From Gelidibacter pelagius (GTDB lineage Bacteria > Bacteroidota > Bacteroidia > Flavobacteriales > Flavobacteriaceae): DNA of 64,000 bases. The translations under genes and the position numbers were made by a program. The notes beneath the pieces were generated by a model. That model did no database searches. It worked only from the letters and a program-made list of their open reading frames with translations, and was not told the DNA's origin. Shown here piece after piece: positions 10,067 to 19,325 of this stretch. Location of the stretch: positions 115,105 through 179,104 of the forward strand of contig NZ_JAGEVG010000011.1 in assembly GCF_017581925.1 (NCBI RefSeq). The letters run 5' to 3'. How positions within the stretch are numbered: the stretch's first letter is position 1; each line of letters begins with the position of its first letter.

Positions 10067-12313
10067 TTAATTATATAGTTTTGAAGATGGTGCCATTGCG
10101 TTTTTACTGGTTTTATTGGGCGTATTCCCCATGTTAAAAACCAATTCTCCGCCCGCCATAATCTCTTTATGTGTTATGTAATTTCGGTCTATCTTCTCGC
10201 CATTTAGTGAAATGGTTTGAATGTATATATTGTCTTTATTGTTATCCAAGGCCTTTATCGTAAAGGTTTTGCCATTTTCCAAATTAACGGTTGCTGAATC
10301 AATCAGCGGTGATCCGAAGGCATATACCCCTTGTGCAGGATTCATAGGATAAAAGCCCAAGGCACTGAACACGTACCACGACGACATTTGTCCGCAGTCT
10401 TCATTCCCGCAATGGCCGCTTGGTTCATTTTGATATTGGGTTTCTAAAATCTCTCGGACCAATTTTTGTGTCTTCCACGGCTTTTCAACATAATTGTACA
10501 AATAGGCCACATGATGACTCGGCTCATTGCCATGCGCATATTGACCAATCATTCCCGTACTGAAAATAGGTAATATATCTTCTGGCAGCGGGTTTAAAGT
10601 AAACATGGAATCGAGTTTTTTTTCAAATACTTCTTTACCACCAAGAGCCGCCGTAAGTCCTTCGATATTGTGCTGAACCGACCAAAAATATTGCCATGCA
10701 TTACTTTCACAGAAATAAGACGAATAATCTTTCGGATCAAAATCTGAAATAAAAGTGCCATCTTTCAATTTTGGATGCATAAAAGTACTGTTGGTGCTAT
10801 AGACATTCCGCCAATTTTCCGAGCGTTTTATAAAGATATTATAATCATCTGTTTTTCCCAAGGCTTTTGCGAATTGTGCAATGCACCAATCGTCATAGGC
10901 ATATTCCAAAGTTTTGGAAACCGACCAATCATCTTCCTCGTCACCCGCTGGCACATATCCCAAAGCCATATATTCATCGATTTGTCGAGAAGCATCTGTA
11001 GCACTGGCGATACACGCTTCGTAAGCTAAATCTGCATTGAAATCTTTAATCCCTTTAAAATAAGCATCCACAATTACGGGAACAGCGTGGTAACCAATCA
11101 TCATATTGGTTTCATTGCCTTGCATGGACCACACCGGTAATAAGCCTGTTTCTTTGTAATGGGCGAGCATGGAATTGACCATATCTGACACCCGATTTGG
11201 ATGCATGATGGTATATAATGGATGCGCCGCGCGATAGGTATCCCATAGCGAAAACGTATCGTATCTATCAAATCCTTGAGCGTTCATGATACTATCATTG
11301 GCGCCTTTATAATCGCCGTTATGATCACTTAATAAGGTGGGTGCCAACATGGATTGATACAGCATCGTATAAAAAATACGCTTTTTGGTATCGTCAGCTA
11401 TCGTGATGTTGATTTTATTGAGTTGGGTTTCCCATTTGCTTTCTGCTTGAGCTTTTATTTCATCAAAATCAAAATGTGGTGCTTCCACTTCCAAAGATTT
11501 GTACGCCCCTTCAATAGTTGCTGTCGATAATCCAGTTTTTAAAATGATTTGGTCGCCTTCTTCAGTGGCATAATCCAAAATAATCTTTGTGTTTCTACCT
11601 GTGACAGGCGACTTCGTCAACGAATCATTTTTAAATAATTGATACGACTTAAAAGGTTTCGAAACCTTAATTACAAAATAAACCCGTTGGTCTTTTGCCC
11701 AACCTGTAGATTTCCGATAGCCTTCAATGGTGGTGTCATCAACCACATTAAAATGGGTTTCAGTGGGACTGTCCCAATTTAAGGAATAGCCCAAATCGAT
11801 GTGAATTTGCGTGCTATCGTCTTTAGGAAAAGTGTATCTATGAATGCCGGTTCTTTCGGTGGCGGTTAATTCTGCCTTAATGCCATAATCCAATAAATCG
11901 ACCGTATAATACCCCGGCGATGCGGATTCCTTTTCATGTGAAAAGCTCGAAAACGGTTTAAATAGATTGGCTTCTATGCGTTCTGAAAATCGGCTGTTGG
12001 TAGGCATTACCAAAATATCGTAGAGATCGCCGGCACCTGTTCCAGATAAATGCATGTGTGAGAATCCGGTAATAATGGAATCTTGGTAAAAATAACCTGC
12101 AATGCGGTCCCATCCAGAAATCCCAATATCGGGGCTCAATTGTACCATCCCAAAAGGAACGGTGGCGCCAGGATAGGTATTTCCCGGTCCGTCAGTTCCT
12201 ATAAACGGGTTGACAAAACCGGTTAATTTAACTTGGTTGGATACATTCGCAGATTCCTTGCACTGAAGCAAAAACATCGCAAAAAATAGCGTTATAAGAC
12301 CAAAATTCTTCAT
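10067..12313 (-). CDS. GH92 alpha-mannosidase (lipoprotein)
   Basis: Third GH92 exo-alpha-mannosidase, 748 aa. The leader MKNFGLITLFFAMFLLQC is a lipoprotein signal with Cys18 as the probable lipidation site. Family motifs are VNPFIGTDGPGNTYPGA, GFSHMHLSGTGAGD, YAHGNEPSHHVAYLYNY and GNEDCGQMSSWYVFSALGF. The intact HGNEPSHH block is shared with the GH92 at 19.3 kb and is common in alpha-1,2-acting members (family knowledge; specificity here is inferred). It sits 6 bp after the GHL10-like gene and 12 bp before the glycosylasparaginase. Confidence 0.94.
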   Translation of the reverse strand: MKNFGLITLFFAMFLLQCKESANVSNQVKLTGFVNPFIGTDGPGNTYPGATVPFGMVQLSPDIGISGWDRIAGYFYQDSIITGFSHMHLSGTGAGDLYDILVMPTNSRFSERIEANLFKPFSSFSHEKESASPGYYTVDLLDYGIKAELTATERTGIHRYTFPKDDSTQIHIDLGYSLNWDSPTETHFNVVDDTTIEGYRKSTGWAKDQRVYFVIKVSKPFKSYQLFKNDSLTKSPVTGRNTKIILDYATEEGDQIILKTGLSTATIEGAYKSLEVEAPHFDFDEIKAQAESKWETQLNKINITIADDTKKRIFYTMLYQSMLAPTLLSDHNGDYKGANDSIMNAQGFDRYDTFSLWDTYRAAHPLYTIMHPNRVSDMVNSMLAHYKETGLLPVWSMQGNETNMMIGYHAVPVIVDAYFKGIKDFNADLAYEACIASATDASRQIDEYMALGYVPAGDEEDDWSVSKTLEYAYDDWCIAQFAKALGKTDDYNIFIKRSENWRNVYSTNSTFMHPKLKDGTFISDFDPKDYSSYFCESNAWQYFWSVQHNIEGLTAALGGKEVFEKKLDSMFTLNPLPEDILPIFSTGMIGQYAHGNEPSHHVAYLYNYVEKPWKTQKLVREILETQYQNEPSGHCGNEDCGQMSSWYVFSALGFYPMNPAQGVYAFGSPLIDSATVNLENGKTFTIKALDNNKDNIYIQTISLNGEKIDRNYITHKEIMAGGELVFNMGNTPNKTSKNAMAPSSKLYN

Positions 12314-12319
12314 TTCTAA

Positions 12320-13435
12320 TTATTTAAAACTTTCTTTTGCATCTTTAATGGTTTGCAGAAAAGCATCGCTTAATTGCGGTCCATCAAAGAAGGTCACTCC
12401 TTTTGCACCATTGTCTTTTGCGTAATGAATGGCTTCTTTTAATTCTTCCGCAGATGTAAATGGCGGTAAAAAAACGCCCGTGTTCAATCCGACATTTTTA
12501 GGTTGCAAATCGGTGACACCTTGTTTGGTAGCATATCCGATCCAATCAATTTCTTCGTTATAAAACCCGTGGTATATCATTGGATAGACTTCATCAATAT
12601 TCCATTTATCCCAACGTTGACGCACCATATGATCAGCCATTTCAGGATAAGGAAAAACCGCAGCAGTTAAATTTTTGTTGTGTTTATGGACGATATCATA
12701 AGCATCATTAACCAAATTGCGAATCGCATTCAACCTGAAATTCTTCCATTCCATATCGATAGCGGTGTTCTCACTTTCCAATGGATTTTTATGATGGATT
12801 TTTTCGAATTCGCTAATGCAGACCTCACAATAACAAAAATCGAATTCTGCCATTTCAGTGTCCTGCTTTAAATTATATTTCGGAAGTAAACCGATTGGTA
12901 AGAAGATATCAGGGAATCGGATATAATCCAAATGCACGCTTTCAATGCCTTCTACTTTTGCCATGTTCTCAACCAATCCTAAAATATGATTTCTCGATTC
13001 TTCTCTGGTAGGGCACAACCACTGGTAGTAATTGACATACGGACGGGTATCAAAACAGGATTTACCATCTCTACTGACCATATACCATTCCGGATGTTTT
13101 TGAGCAACTGTATCACCAGGACGATTCACAGCCCACATCCACGCATGGACTTTTAAACCTTCCTTTGCTGCTAATGGAACCAAACGTTCGAGTTCCTGAG
13201 GATCGGTTGACGTATTAATCAGAACCTCATCAATGCCACCTTCCTTAAATCTTTTAAATTCGGTGGTATAATCGGCATCCGCTTTGTTTTTATTGGAAGT
13301 GATCCAAGTACCAAATTTAAAAGGCCCATCGGTAGAAGCCGAAGCATCCGAAAGATTTTGCTGTTTTCTTTCCATTTGATTGCAGCCAACAACAGTTAAA
13401 AGTAAGGTCGCAAAAAAGAGAAATTTGGTTTTCAT
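12320..13435 (-). CDS. GHL10-like putative glycoside hydrolase (lipoprotein)
   Basis: A 371-aa protein with a lipoprotein signal (LLLTVVGC, Cys18) and a TIM-barrel-type sequence of the family 10-like (GHL10/DUF187-type) group. Visible features are the FGTWITS start of the barrel, EGLKVHAWMWAVN (about 92-104), the signature HLDYIRFPD (168-176), a Cys pair CYCEVC and a C-terminal YPMIYHGFY strand. D170 and nearby acidic residues are candidate catalytic residues. It sits between GH18 and GH92 genes in the same transcription unit. Its substrate is not known to me; by context it would act on a core or linker linkage that the other enzymes leave. Confidence 0.75.
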   Translation of the reverse strand: MKTKFLFFATLLLTVVGCNQMERKQQNLSDASASTDGPFKFGTWITSNKNKADADYTTEFKRFKEGGIDEVLINTSTDPQELERLVPLAAKEGLKVHAWMWAVNRPGDTVAQKHPEWYMVSRDGKSCFDTRPYVNYYQWLCPTREESRNHILGLVENMAKVEGIESVHLDYIRFPDIFLPIGLLPKYNLKQDTEMAEFDFCYCEVCISEFEKIHHKNPLESENTAIDMEWKNFRLNAIRNLVNDAYDIVHKHNKNLTAAVFPYPEMADHMVRQRWDKWNIDEVYPMIYHGFYNEEIDWIGYATKQGVTDLQPKNVGLNTGVFLPPFTSAEELKEAIHYAKDNGAKGVTFFDGPQLSDAFLQTIKDAKESFK

Positions 13436-13459
13436 GGCGGTAAGTTTTTATACTAATTA

Positions 13460-14626
13460 TTAGAACAAGGATTCAAAAAGGGTATTCAATAGCTCTTGAT
13501 CTTTGTCTAAACTATATTCCCAAAACATTGCCCCGCCCAAACCTTTTTCTTTGATATAATCTGCTTTCAACTTGATTTCTTTAGGTGTATCATAAGAAAT
13601 AAAAATATTTTCCGTGGGATTCCAGAGGTAAGTTGCTTGTGCAGATTCGTCATACATTTTTTCATACTTGCCAGATTTTAATTTTTCAAGAATTTCCCAG
13701 TAAGAAATAATATATCCGCCTTGATTGGCTGATGCATATAAAGGGACCTCCGTAGGTGTTACTTTCTCCCATTGTCTGCCATAAAAAGGAATTCCCAAGA
13801 CCAATTTTTCAACCGGAACACCGGCTTCAATATGTCTATCGATGGATTCTACACCACTATTTCCGCCATATTTTTCTTTGTCTGATGGGTGCAAATTAGC
13901 ATGATGCCCAGTTTGGAACATCCAACCTTGGTAAAAATCATAGCACATGACATTTATAAAGTCAAGGTGCTTGTGTGCTTCTCCTAAATTGGTATGATCG
14001 ATATATGTTTGATCGGCTCCTGTTGCAATGGTCAAAAGATAATGTGTGTTGTCTTTTTCGCCCTGAACATCCAGTGCTTGACGGATTTCAGCCAAAAGCA
14101 AGGTGAAATTATCTTTATCGGAAGGACGGAAGTCATTATCTTCTGCACGTTGACCAGGATACTCCCAATCTAAATCAACACCGTCAAAGTTATGTTTCTT
14201 TAGAAGTTCCACACAGCTTACCGCGAACTTCTTTCGTGATTCGTCATAAGCTGCCATAGTTGAAAACTGATCAGACCAAACCCATCCGCCCACAGAATAC
14301 AGGACTTTTAAATCGGGATTTTGCTCTTTAAGACCAATCAATGTGGCGATTTTAGCAGCATCCGTTTCCAATTCAAAGGCTGCTTTACCGTCTACTATAT
14401 TGGCAAAAGCAAAATTAATATGCGTGAGTTTTGTGGCGTCAATTTTTGAAAAATCGTAATCTTCGTATCCTGCGGCATAACCAATGATTTTTAAATCTAC
14501 GTCAGATCTTTTTGCAGTGGTTTGCTCCTGATTTGAGACGTCTTGATTTGTTTCTTTTTGTTTATCAGAGGCGTTGTTGCACGCGAAAAAAAGAGGGAAC
14601 AGTAATATTAATTTTATCAGCTTCAT
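13460..14626 (-). CDS. GH18 family glycosidase (lipoprotein)
   Basis: Family 18 hydrolase, 388 aa from the chosen start. The ATG at 14626 (MKLIKLILLFPLFFAC, lipobox Cys) is preferred; the longer frame runs into an intergenic hairpin repeat. The barrel shows KVLYSVGGW and the DxxDxDxE signature as FDGVDLDWEYPG, with the acid E155 counted from this start. Substrate-assisted GH18 enzymes in N-glycan loci are often endo-beta-N-acetylglucosaminidases, but chitinase activity is equally compatible with the sequence. The sequence motif AMFWEYSLDKD near the end closes the barrel. The GHL10-like gene follows at 24 bp. Confidence 0.88.
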   Translation of the reverse strand: MKLIKLILLFPLFFACNNASDKQKETNQDVSNQEQTTAKRSDVDLKIIGYAAGYEDYDFSKIDATKLTHINFAFANIVDGKAAFELETDAAKIATLIGLKEQNPDLKVLYSVGGWVWSDQFSTMAAYDESRKKFAVSCVELLKKHNFDGVDLDWEYPGQRAEDNDFRPSDKDNFTLLLAEIRQALDVQGEKDNTHYLLTIATGADQTYIDHTNLGEAHKHLDFINVMCYDFYQGWMFQTGHHANLHPSDKEKYGGNSGVESIDRHIEAGVPVEKLVLGIPFYGRQWEKVTPTEVPLYASANQGGYIISYWEILEKLKSGKYEKMYDESAQATYLWNPTENIFISYDTPKEIKLKADYIKEKGLGGAMFWEYSLDKDQELLNTLFESLF

Positions 14627-14644
14627 AATATTATTTAGGCTTTC

Positions 14645-14707
14645 AGACCTTTCAGGTTTTCCTCCAACACTTAAGCTTCGGCGGACAAGTAAAAACCTGA
14701 AAGGTCT
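14645..14707. repeat. AGACCT...AGGTCT hairpin repeat with enlarged loop, copy 2
   Basis: Arms AGACCTTTCAGGTTTT (14645-14660) and the exact complement (14692-14707) enclose a 31-base loop containing CGGCGGAC. The same arms with a 1-base loop occur at 52-84. Located between the CBM9-like gene and the GH18 gene, both minus strand. Confidence 0.8.
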
Positions 14708-14721
14708 CTTCAATTTTGAAC

Positions 14722-15783
14722 TTATTTTTCCACAAATTTACCATCCTCTTTTATGACCAGCATTTTATCTGTAAAGGGACTTTTTGCAGAAATGGTCCAT
14801 CCATAACTATGGATTTCAATTTTGGGTTGAATGGTTTTTCCTTTAACAACAATTGGGGATGACGATAGTTGATCAACCGAAGTTGCCCATTGTTTATTGG
14901 TTTCGTAATGTTTCTTTTGAGCACGGAACACGTCGTACATTTCCCATTTGATTTTTTCATCGTTGGGGATTTCAAACGTATCCTTTCCGCCAGCTTCTTT
15001 TGATGAGAAATACACATAACCCCATTTTTCAGGTTCGTGCATATTGATGACGCCTTGTGATGACCAGACCCAGTTGTATTCTGGTAGATAATTTCCTTTG
15101 GCATCTTTTTTTCTTCCGTATTTACCATCGGTAATTTGATGATCCCAATTGACTCTTGAAAAGTTCACACGCCAAAAATCATCTTTAGGAACATTTTCTT
15201 CAAAATAAGCTTTCTTGAAAACATCCCAAGGAATTGCCATTTCAAGCATCCAACCTTTGTCGGTATCATTCGGATTGTTTAACGTTCCATCGATGGTGAT
15301 GGCAGTTTTCATTCCTGTTGCGGTCCAATCGTTTAAAACCACATTGCTTTCACGATAAGGTTTGTTGACAAATAAATCCCATACAGTATTGATGGCGTTC
15401 ACCTCGATTTCATAATAATTATGGGTATCCCCGTCAGGATCAATAAATACTTCAAAATCGTTGTTGTAGAAAATAATGGCGTCGTGTTCAGTGATGTCTG
15501 CCCAAACGTGTGGCTCTTCCATTTTCGCCAAAATATAGAAATAGGTATCATCCCATAACATTTTGACTTGGGTGTCGTAGGTTGGTTTTTTTATGCCTTC
15601 AATGTCGATGAAGAGGTTGGTCCAATCTACTTTATTCCAGGCGGCATCAGCATCACTTCCATCAACTTCTATAGCTTCGCTGGTATGGTAGGCGATATAA
15701 CTTTCGGGGACTGTGATTTGTTTGGATTGTCCAAAGGTCAGTATAGAAATACCGAAAAATAGCAGTGTTATAAATTTAAACAT
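14722..15783 (-). CDS. CBM9-like secreted carbohydrate-binding protein
   Basis: A 353-aa protein with a signal peptide (MFKFITLLFFGISILTFGQ). Most of it is a family-9-like carbohydrate-binding domain, as in sugar-binding proteins and some xylanases, seen as ...VDGSDADAAWNKVDW, DDTYFYILAKMEEP, NNDFEVFIDPDGD and WMLEMAIPW. No catalytic motif was recognised. I used the ATG at 15783 rather than one 9 bp upstream because it starts the hydrophobic leader directly. It may present glycan to the neighbouring enzymes; that is inference from position. Confidence 0.8.
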   Translation of the reverse strand: MFKFITLLFFGISILTFGQSKQITVPESYIAYHTSEAIEVDGSDADAAWNKVDWTNLFIDIEGIKKPTYDTQVKMLWDDTYFYILAKMEEPHVWADITEHDAIIFYNNDFEVFIDPDGDTHNYYEIEVNAINTVWDLFVNKPYRESNVVLNDWTATGMKTAITIDGTLNNPNDTDKGWMLEMAIPWDVFKKAYFEENVPKDDFWRVNFSRVNWDHQITDGKYGRKKDAKGNYLPEYNWVWSSQGVINMHEPEKWGYVYFSSKEAGGKDTFEIPNDEKIKWEMYDVFRAQKKHYETNKQWATSVDQLSSSPIVVKGKTIQPKIEIHSYGWTISAKSPFTDKMLVIKEDGKFVEK

Positions 15784-15811
15784 TGAATACATTATTTATG
15801 TGATATGTCTA

Positions 15812-15939
15812 CTACAAAGATGTCGCTCCTACAGAGCTATAATCTTGTCGTTTATGTTATCATTAGCTACAAAGATGACGCTCCTATGGAGCTTGTTTTT
15901 GCTATCGATGGTCTACAAAGCCGTTCCTTTAATTCGGCT
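15812..15939. repeat. Three REP-like CTACAAAG hairpin repeats
   Basis: Copies at 15812-15840 (GCTCCTACAGAGC core), 15867-15894 (GCTCCTATGGAGC core) and 15913-15939 (AGCCG...CGGCT core). Same family as at 8.7 kb. The last copy has a completely different stem that still pairs. They fill the gap upstream of the CBM9-like gene. Confidence 0.78.
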
Positions 15940-16017
15940 AAAATAACCTGGTCAACGCTTTTTATTTAATGAACAAATGGTTTAGACCTCATTTAAATTC
16001 AGACCTACAGGTAATTC

Positions 16018-16050
16018 AGACCTACAAGGTTTTGAAAACCTTGCAGGTCT
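16018..16050. repeat. AGACCT...AGGTCT hairpin repeat, copy 3
   Basis: A 33-base inverted repeat with arms AGACCTACAAGGTTTT and AAAACCTTGCAGGTCT, one mismatch. It begins just past the 3' end of the minus-strand GH130 gene, consistent with a transcript-end hairpin. Confidence 0.8.
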
Positions 16051-16057
16051 TATGAAC

Positions 16058-17023
16058 TTATAAACTATTATCTTTTGTAAACTGAACGACTTCGCTCAGT
16101 TTCCCGAATGCCATGGCAACTACCGTATCAGCTGCACCATAGTAAATGGCCAGTTTATCTTCTTCTATATCGTGCAAGGCCGCACAAGGGAATACAACGT
16201 TGGGTACATCGCCTGTGGTTTCGTAAAGCTCTGCCGGACCCAATAAATAGGGCTGGGTTCTGTATTTCACTTTATCGGGTTGATGTTCATCTAAAAGAGC
16301 AGCCCCCATCGCATATCGGAAACCGTTACAGGTCGTGATTACCCCGTGATAGATCATCAACCAACCTTCATCCGTTAAAATAGGAATTGGACCTGCGCCA
16401 ATCTTGGTACACTGCCATGCACTATCCACAAATGCAGTCGTTTTCATTACGCATCGGTGCTCTCCCCAATATATCATATCAGGACTATAGCTGATGTAAA
16501 TATCACCAAATGGCGTATGGCCATTATCGCTTGGGCGACTTAACATCGCGTACTTTCCGTTGATCTTTTTAGGAAATAAAACCCCGTTTCTATTGAACGG
16601 CAAGAAGGCATTTTCACATTGGAAAAACTCTTTGAAATCGTAGGTATAAGCAATCCCGATGGTTGGTCCGTGATAGCCATTACACCATGTGATCCAATAT
16701 CGATCTTCAATCCATACAACGCGTGGGTCATATTTGTAATCAGATTCAATCATTTCTGTGTTTCCTGCTTGCATCACGATAGGCTCATGATTGATGTCCC
16801 AATCGATCCCATTTTTACTGAAACCAGCAAAAATATTCATCTGAACCGATTTGTTATCACACCTGAAAACACCAGCAAAGCCATCGCCAAAAGGCACCAC
16901 GGCACTATTAAAAATACTGTTGGAGGTTGGAATATCATATCTATTGATGATAGGATTTTCAGAATATCTCCAAACTACATCATTGCAACCTTCCGGTTTA
17001 TCTTGCCAAGGAAATGTACTCAT
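16058..17023 (-). CDS. GH130 beta-mannoside phosphorylase
   Basis: Phosphorylase of family 130, 321 aa, without a signal peptide and therefore cytoplasmic. Family members phosphorolyse beta-1,4-mannosides; in N-glycan loci the substrate is usually Man-beta-1,4-GlcNAc, giving mannose 1-phosphate and GlcNAc. Visible motifs are [17 protein letters not shown] at the first blade, YKYDPRV with D99 as the likely catalytic acid, and IYHGV with [14 protein letters not shown] toward the C-terminus. Placed next to the symporter and GH92 genes, it would finish the core trisaccharide inside the cell (inference). Confidence 0.9.
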   Translation of the reverse strand: MSTFPWQDKPEGCNDVVWRYSENPIINRYDIPTSNSIFNSAVVPFGDGFAGVFRCDNKSVQMNIFAGFSKNGIDWDINHEPIVMQAGNTEMIESDYKYDPRVVWIEDRYWITWCNGYHGPTIGIAYTYDFKEFFQCENAFLPFNRNGVLFPKKINGKYAMLSRPSDNGHTPFGDIYISYSPDMIYWGEHRCVMKTTAFVDSAWQCTKIGAGPIPILTDEGWLMIYHGVITTCNGFRYAMGAALLDEHQPDKVKYRTQPYLLGPAELYETTGDVPNVVFPCAALHDIEEDKLAIYYGAADTVVAMAFGKLSEVVQFTKDNSL

Positions 17024-17441
17024 ATACGTTAATTATTATTATTTATTATCATTGTTGTTCGATAAAGAATCAAGACCGCTGCGCTTATAGAATAAAGAAC
17101 AAAGACTTGATTGTAACTAATTGACAAACACATGTATTTAAATTAAAATTGTCCAATCACTCTCCTTATAATAGTTTCTAAAAAGTAAAATGTCATTTTC
17201 AAAATCCCGTAACACCCTTTGTTTCAAGTGGGTCCTTTAATTTTTTATCGGACACTTATGATTTATTATTTATTCTTCTAATCCACTATTATTTGTTCTT
17301 GCTACGTTATAAGTCCTCAGTCTTCAGTCAACAGTTGGCAGTCGGCAGCCATCAGTTTTTCTTCGGTCATCGGTCTTCCAGCATTGGTCATGTAGTTCTC
17401 TCACCACTCATAACTCATAACTCTTAACTCACAATTAATCC
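17024..17441. other. 418-bp intergenic region with dispersed AAGAATCAAGACCGC repeat
   Basis: No gene seen. Around 17066-17090 lies AAGAATCAAGACCGCTGCGC, an inverse copy of the AGCGAAGCGGTCTTGATTC tract near 4945. The part 17300-17430 is a low-complexity AGTCTTCAGTCAACAGTTGG / CATAACTCATAACTCTTAAC tract. Similar low-complexity tracts occur at 48.2 kb and 51.8 kb. Confidence 0.6.
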
Positions 17442-19319
17442 CTAATTCGGAATCTTCCGCACCTTATCCAACCACGTAAACTTCAAAATCAGCGATGTTA
17501 TCAAAAATACGCCTAAAGAAACAAATGCCTTAGGATAATCGCGGATAATAAAGTAAATGGGCAGTACAATCATGCTGGATTGCCATACAATCCCAATGGC
17601 ACAATTTAACATATCCGGCCAGAATTCAGAATTCCGTTCAATTTCAGAGTTGTCTTTCTTCAATTCTTTTAAAACAGGCTTCCAATATCCCCACGGATGG
17701 ACGTTGGAATAGAAGGATTTAAGCACTGCCATATCCGTCGGTTTTGTTAGATAGGTTCCTAAGAAAGATCCCAAGAGTGAAACTCCAAATATGATTGGAA
17801 ACAAGTATATGGCGGATACATGCGACAAATCGTAAAGTAATGTACCTTCAGTAAAATGTTCTTTATTCTGATCCATTAAAAACTGGAGACTGGCAATAAT
17901 CAATCCCGAGAGCATGCCCCAGAAATAACCCCAACCGTTAAAGCGCCACCAAATCCATTTTAGGAAATTGGCCGCCACGTAACCTCCAAATAGAGAACTG
18001 GTAATCCATAAGGTCAATGAGTTGATGGAATCGGCAAAGAAGCCCATAAATACGCCAAGGCCTACCACGGCAAAAGACGCAATATGGCTCGCTCTAATAT
18101 AATGTTTATTCGAAGCTTCGGGCTTGAAGTATTTCTTGTAAATATCATTGACAATATAAGCCGGACCAGCGTTGACAAAAGCTGAAAACGTGGACATAAA
18201 GGCTGCCAAAAGCCCCGCTAAGAGCAGACCTTTAACGCCAACGGGAACATGGAAATTAACTACTTGTGGCAGTAAAATCTCCAAATCAGCCCAAGCCAAA
18301 TTAGGATTTGCAGCCATCTCGGGCGCCAATATCACCAATGCAATAACGACCACGCCACCAATTAATAAATACCGAGGAATAAACAACACAAGATTGGTAA
18401 ATCCACTCATATACGCCGCCTCTTTAACTGTCTTGGTTGAGAGGATGCGTTGCATGTCAAAACTTGGTGTTGGCCCAGCGATACTGGCAAAAAAACCTTT
18501 AAAAAGACTCATCCCGATCAAGGCACCAAACATTTTGTAACCTTCGGAATCGACTAAATCATTAAACGCTTGATATTTTTCGCTCCAATGGGTTTCCAAT
18601 TCCCAACCGAAGAAAATATTTTTCCACTCTTCAGTAAGTACACTTGTGACTTCAATATCGGTGAACGCTACAAATGAGTAGGCAGCAACTAAAATTCCAG
18701 CAATTACCATAATCCCATATTGCAGAACCTCTGTAGCCACAACGGAAAACATACCCCCTTTAATTGTGTAAATAGTCGTCAGAAAAATAATGATCAAGGC
18801 ATAAGATTGCTCAGAAGTCAATATTTCTGAAGTCCCAATATGTAACGCTAAATCCCACGGCAGAATAACCGTCATGAATTTACCCACACCCTCAAAGAAA
18901 TAGGCTATAAACCCTATGGACGCAATCACCGCAAAGAGTGCTACGATTTTGTGTGAGGCCCGTCCGGCTCTATCGTCGCCAAAACGCGTCAGGATCCATT
19001 CAGATCCGGTCATGATATTGGAGCGTCTGATCCAAACGGCCAAAAACATCATGATAAAAATCTGATTCCAAATAGGCCAGAGCCACATGAGCATAAAACT
19101 CTTGGTACCATAAAGGAAAAGCCAACCTACCATGAGTGCCGTTCCAGAAATATCAAACATTCCTGAGCCGTTGCTCAATCCTAAATAATACCATTTTATG
19201 GAATTGCCACCGAGAAAGTAGGAGTCCAAACCTTTGGAGGCTCTTTTGGACATCCAAATCCCTACGCCTAATGTTAAAACAATATAGACTGCAATAATTG
19301 ATACGTCAATAATATCCAT
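17442..19319 (-). CDS. Sodium/solute symporter (SSS family)
   Basis: Inner-membrane transporter of 625 aa with about 13-14 hydrophobic segments. The first helix (MDIIDVSIIAVYIVLTLGVG) is followed by ASKGLDSYFLGG, typical of SSS sugar and sialic acid symporters. The central helices include GLLLAGLLAAFMSTFSAFVN, the usual sodium-site region. It lies 6 bp after the GH92 gene at 19.3 kb, indicating a shared transcript. A likely cargo is the mono- or disaccharide released by the periplasmic hydrolases, possibly Man-GlcNAc for the GH130 phosphorylase; the substrate cannot be read from sequence. Confidence 0.9.
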   Translation of the reverse strand: MDIIDVSIIAVYIVLTLGVGIWMSKRASKGLDSYFLGGNSIKWYYLGLSNGSGMFDISGTALMVGWLFLYGTKSFMLMWLWPIWNQIFIMMFLAVWIRRSNIMTGSEWILTRFGDDRAGRASHKIVALFAVIASIGFIAYFFEGVGKFMTVILPWDLALHIGTSEILTSEQSYALIIIFLTTIYTIKGGMFSVVATEVLQYGIMVIAGILVAAYSFVAFTDIEVTSVLTEEWKNIFFGWELETHWSEKYQAFNDLVDSEGYKMFGALIGMSLFKGFFASIAGPTPSFDMQRILSTKTVKEAAYMSGFTNLVLFIPRYLLIGGVVVIALVILAPEMAANPNLAWADLEILLPQVVNFHVPVGVKGLLLAGLLAAFMSTFSAFVNAGPAYIVNDIYKKYFKPEASNKHYIRASHIASFAVVGLGVFMGFFADSINSLTLWITSSLFGGYVAANFLKWIWWRFNGWGYFWGMLSGLIIASLQFLMDQNKEHFTEGTLLYDLSHVSAIYLFPIIFGVSLLGSFLGTYLTKPTDMAVLKSFYSNVHPWGYWKPVLKELKKDNSEIERNSEFWPDMLNCAIGIVWQSSMIVLPIYFIIRDYPKAFVSLGVFLITSLILKFTWLDKVRKIPN

Positions 19320-19325
19320 TAGCTG

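Noticed and set aside
14627..14713. Longer start for the GH18 protein
   Set aside because: The extension is encoded by an intergenic hairpin repeat and hides the lipoprotein signal.
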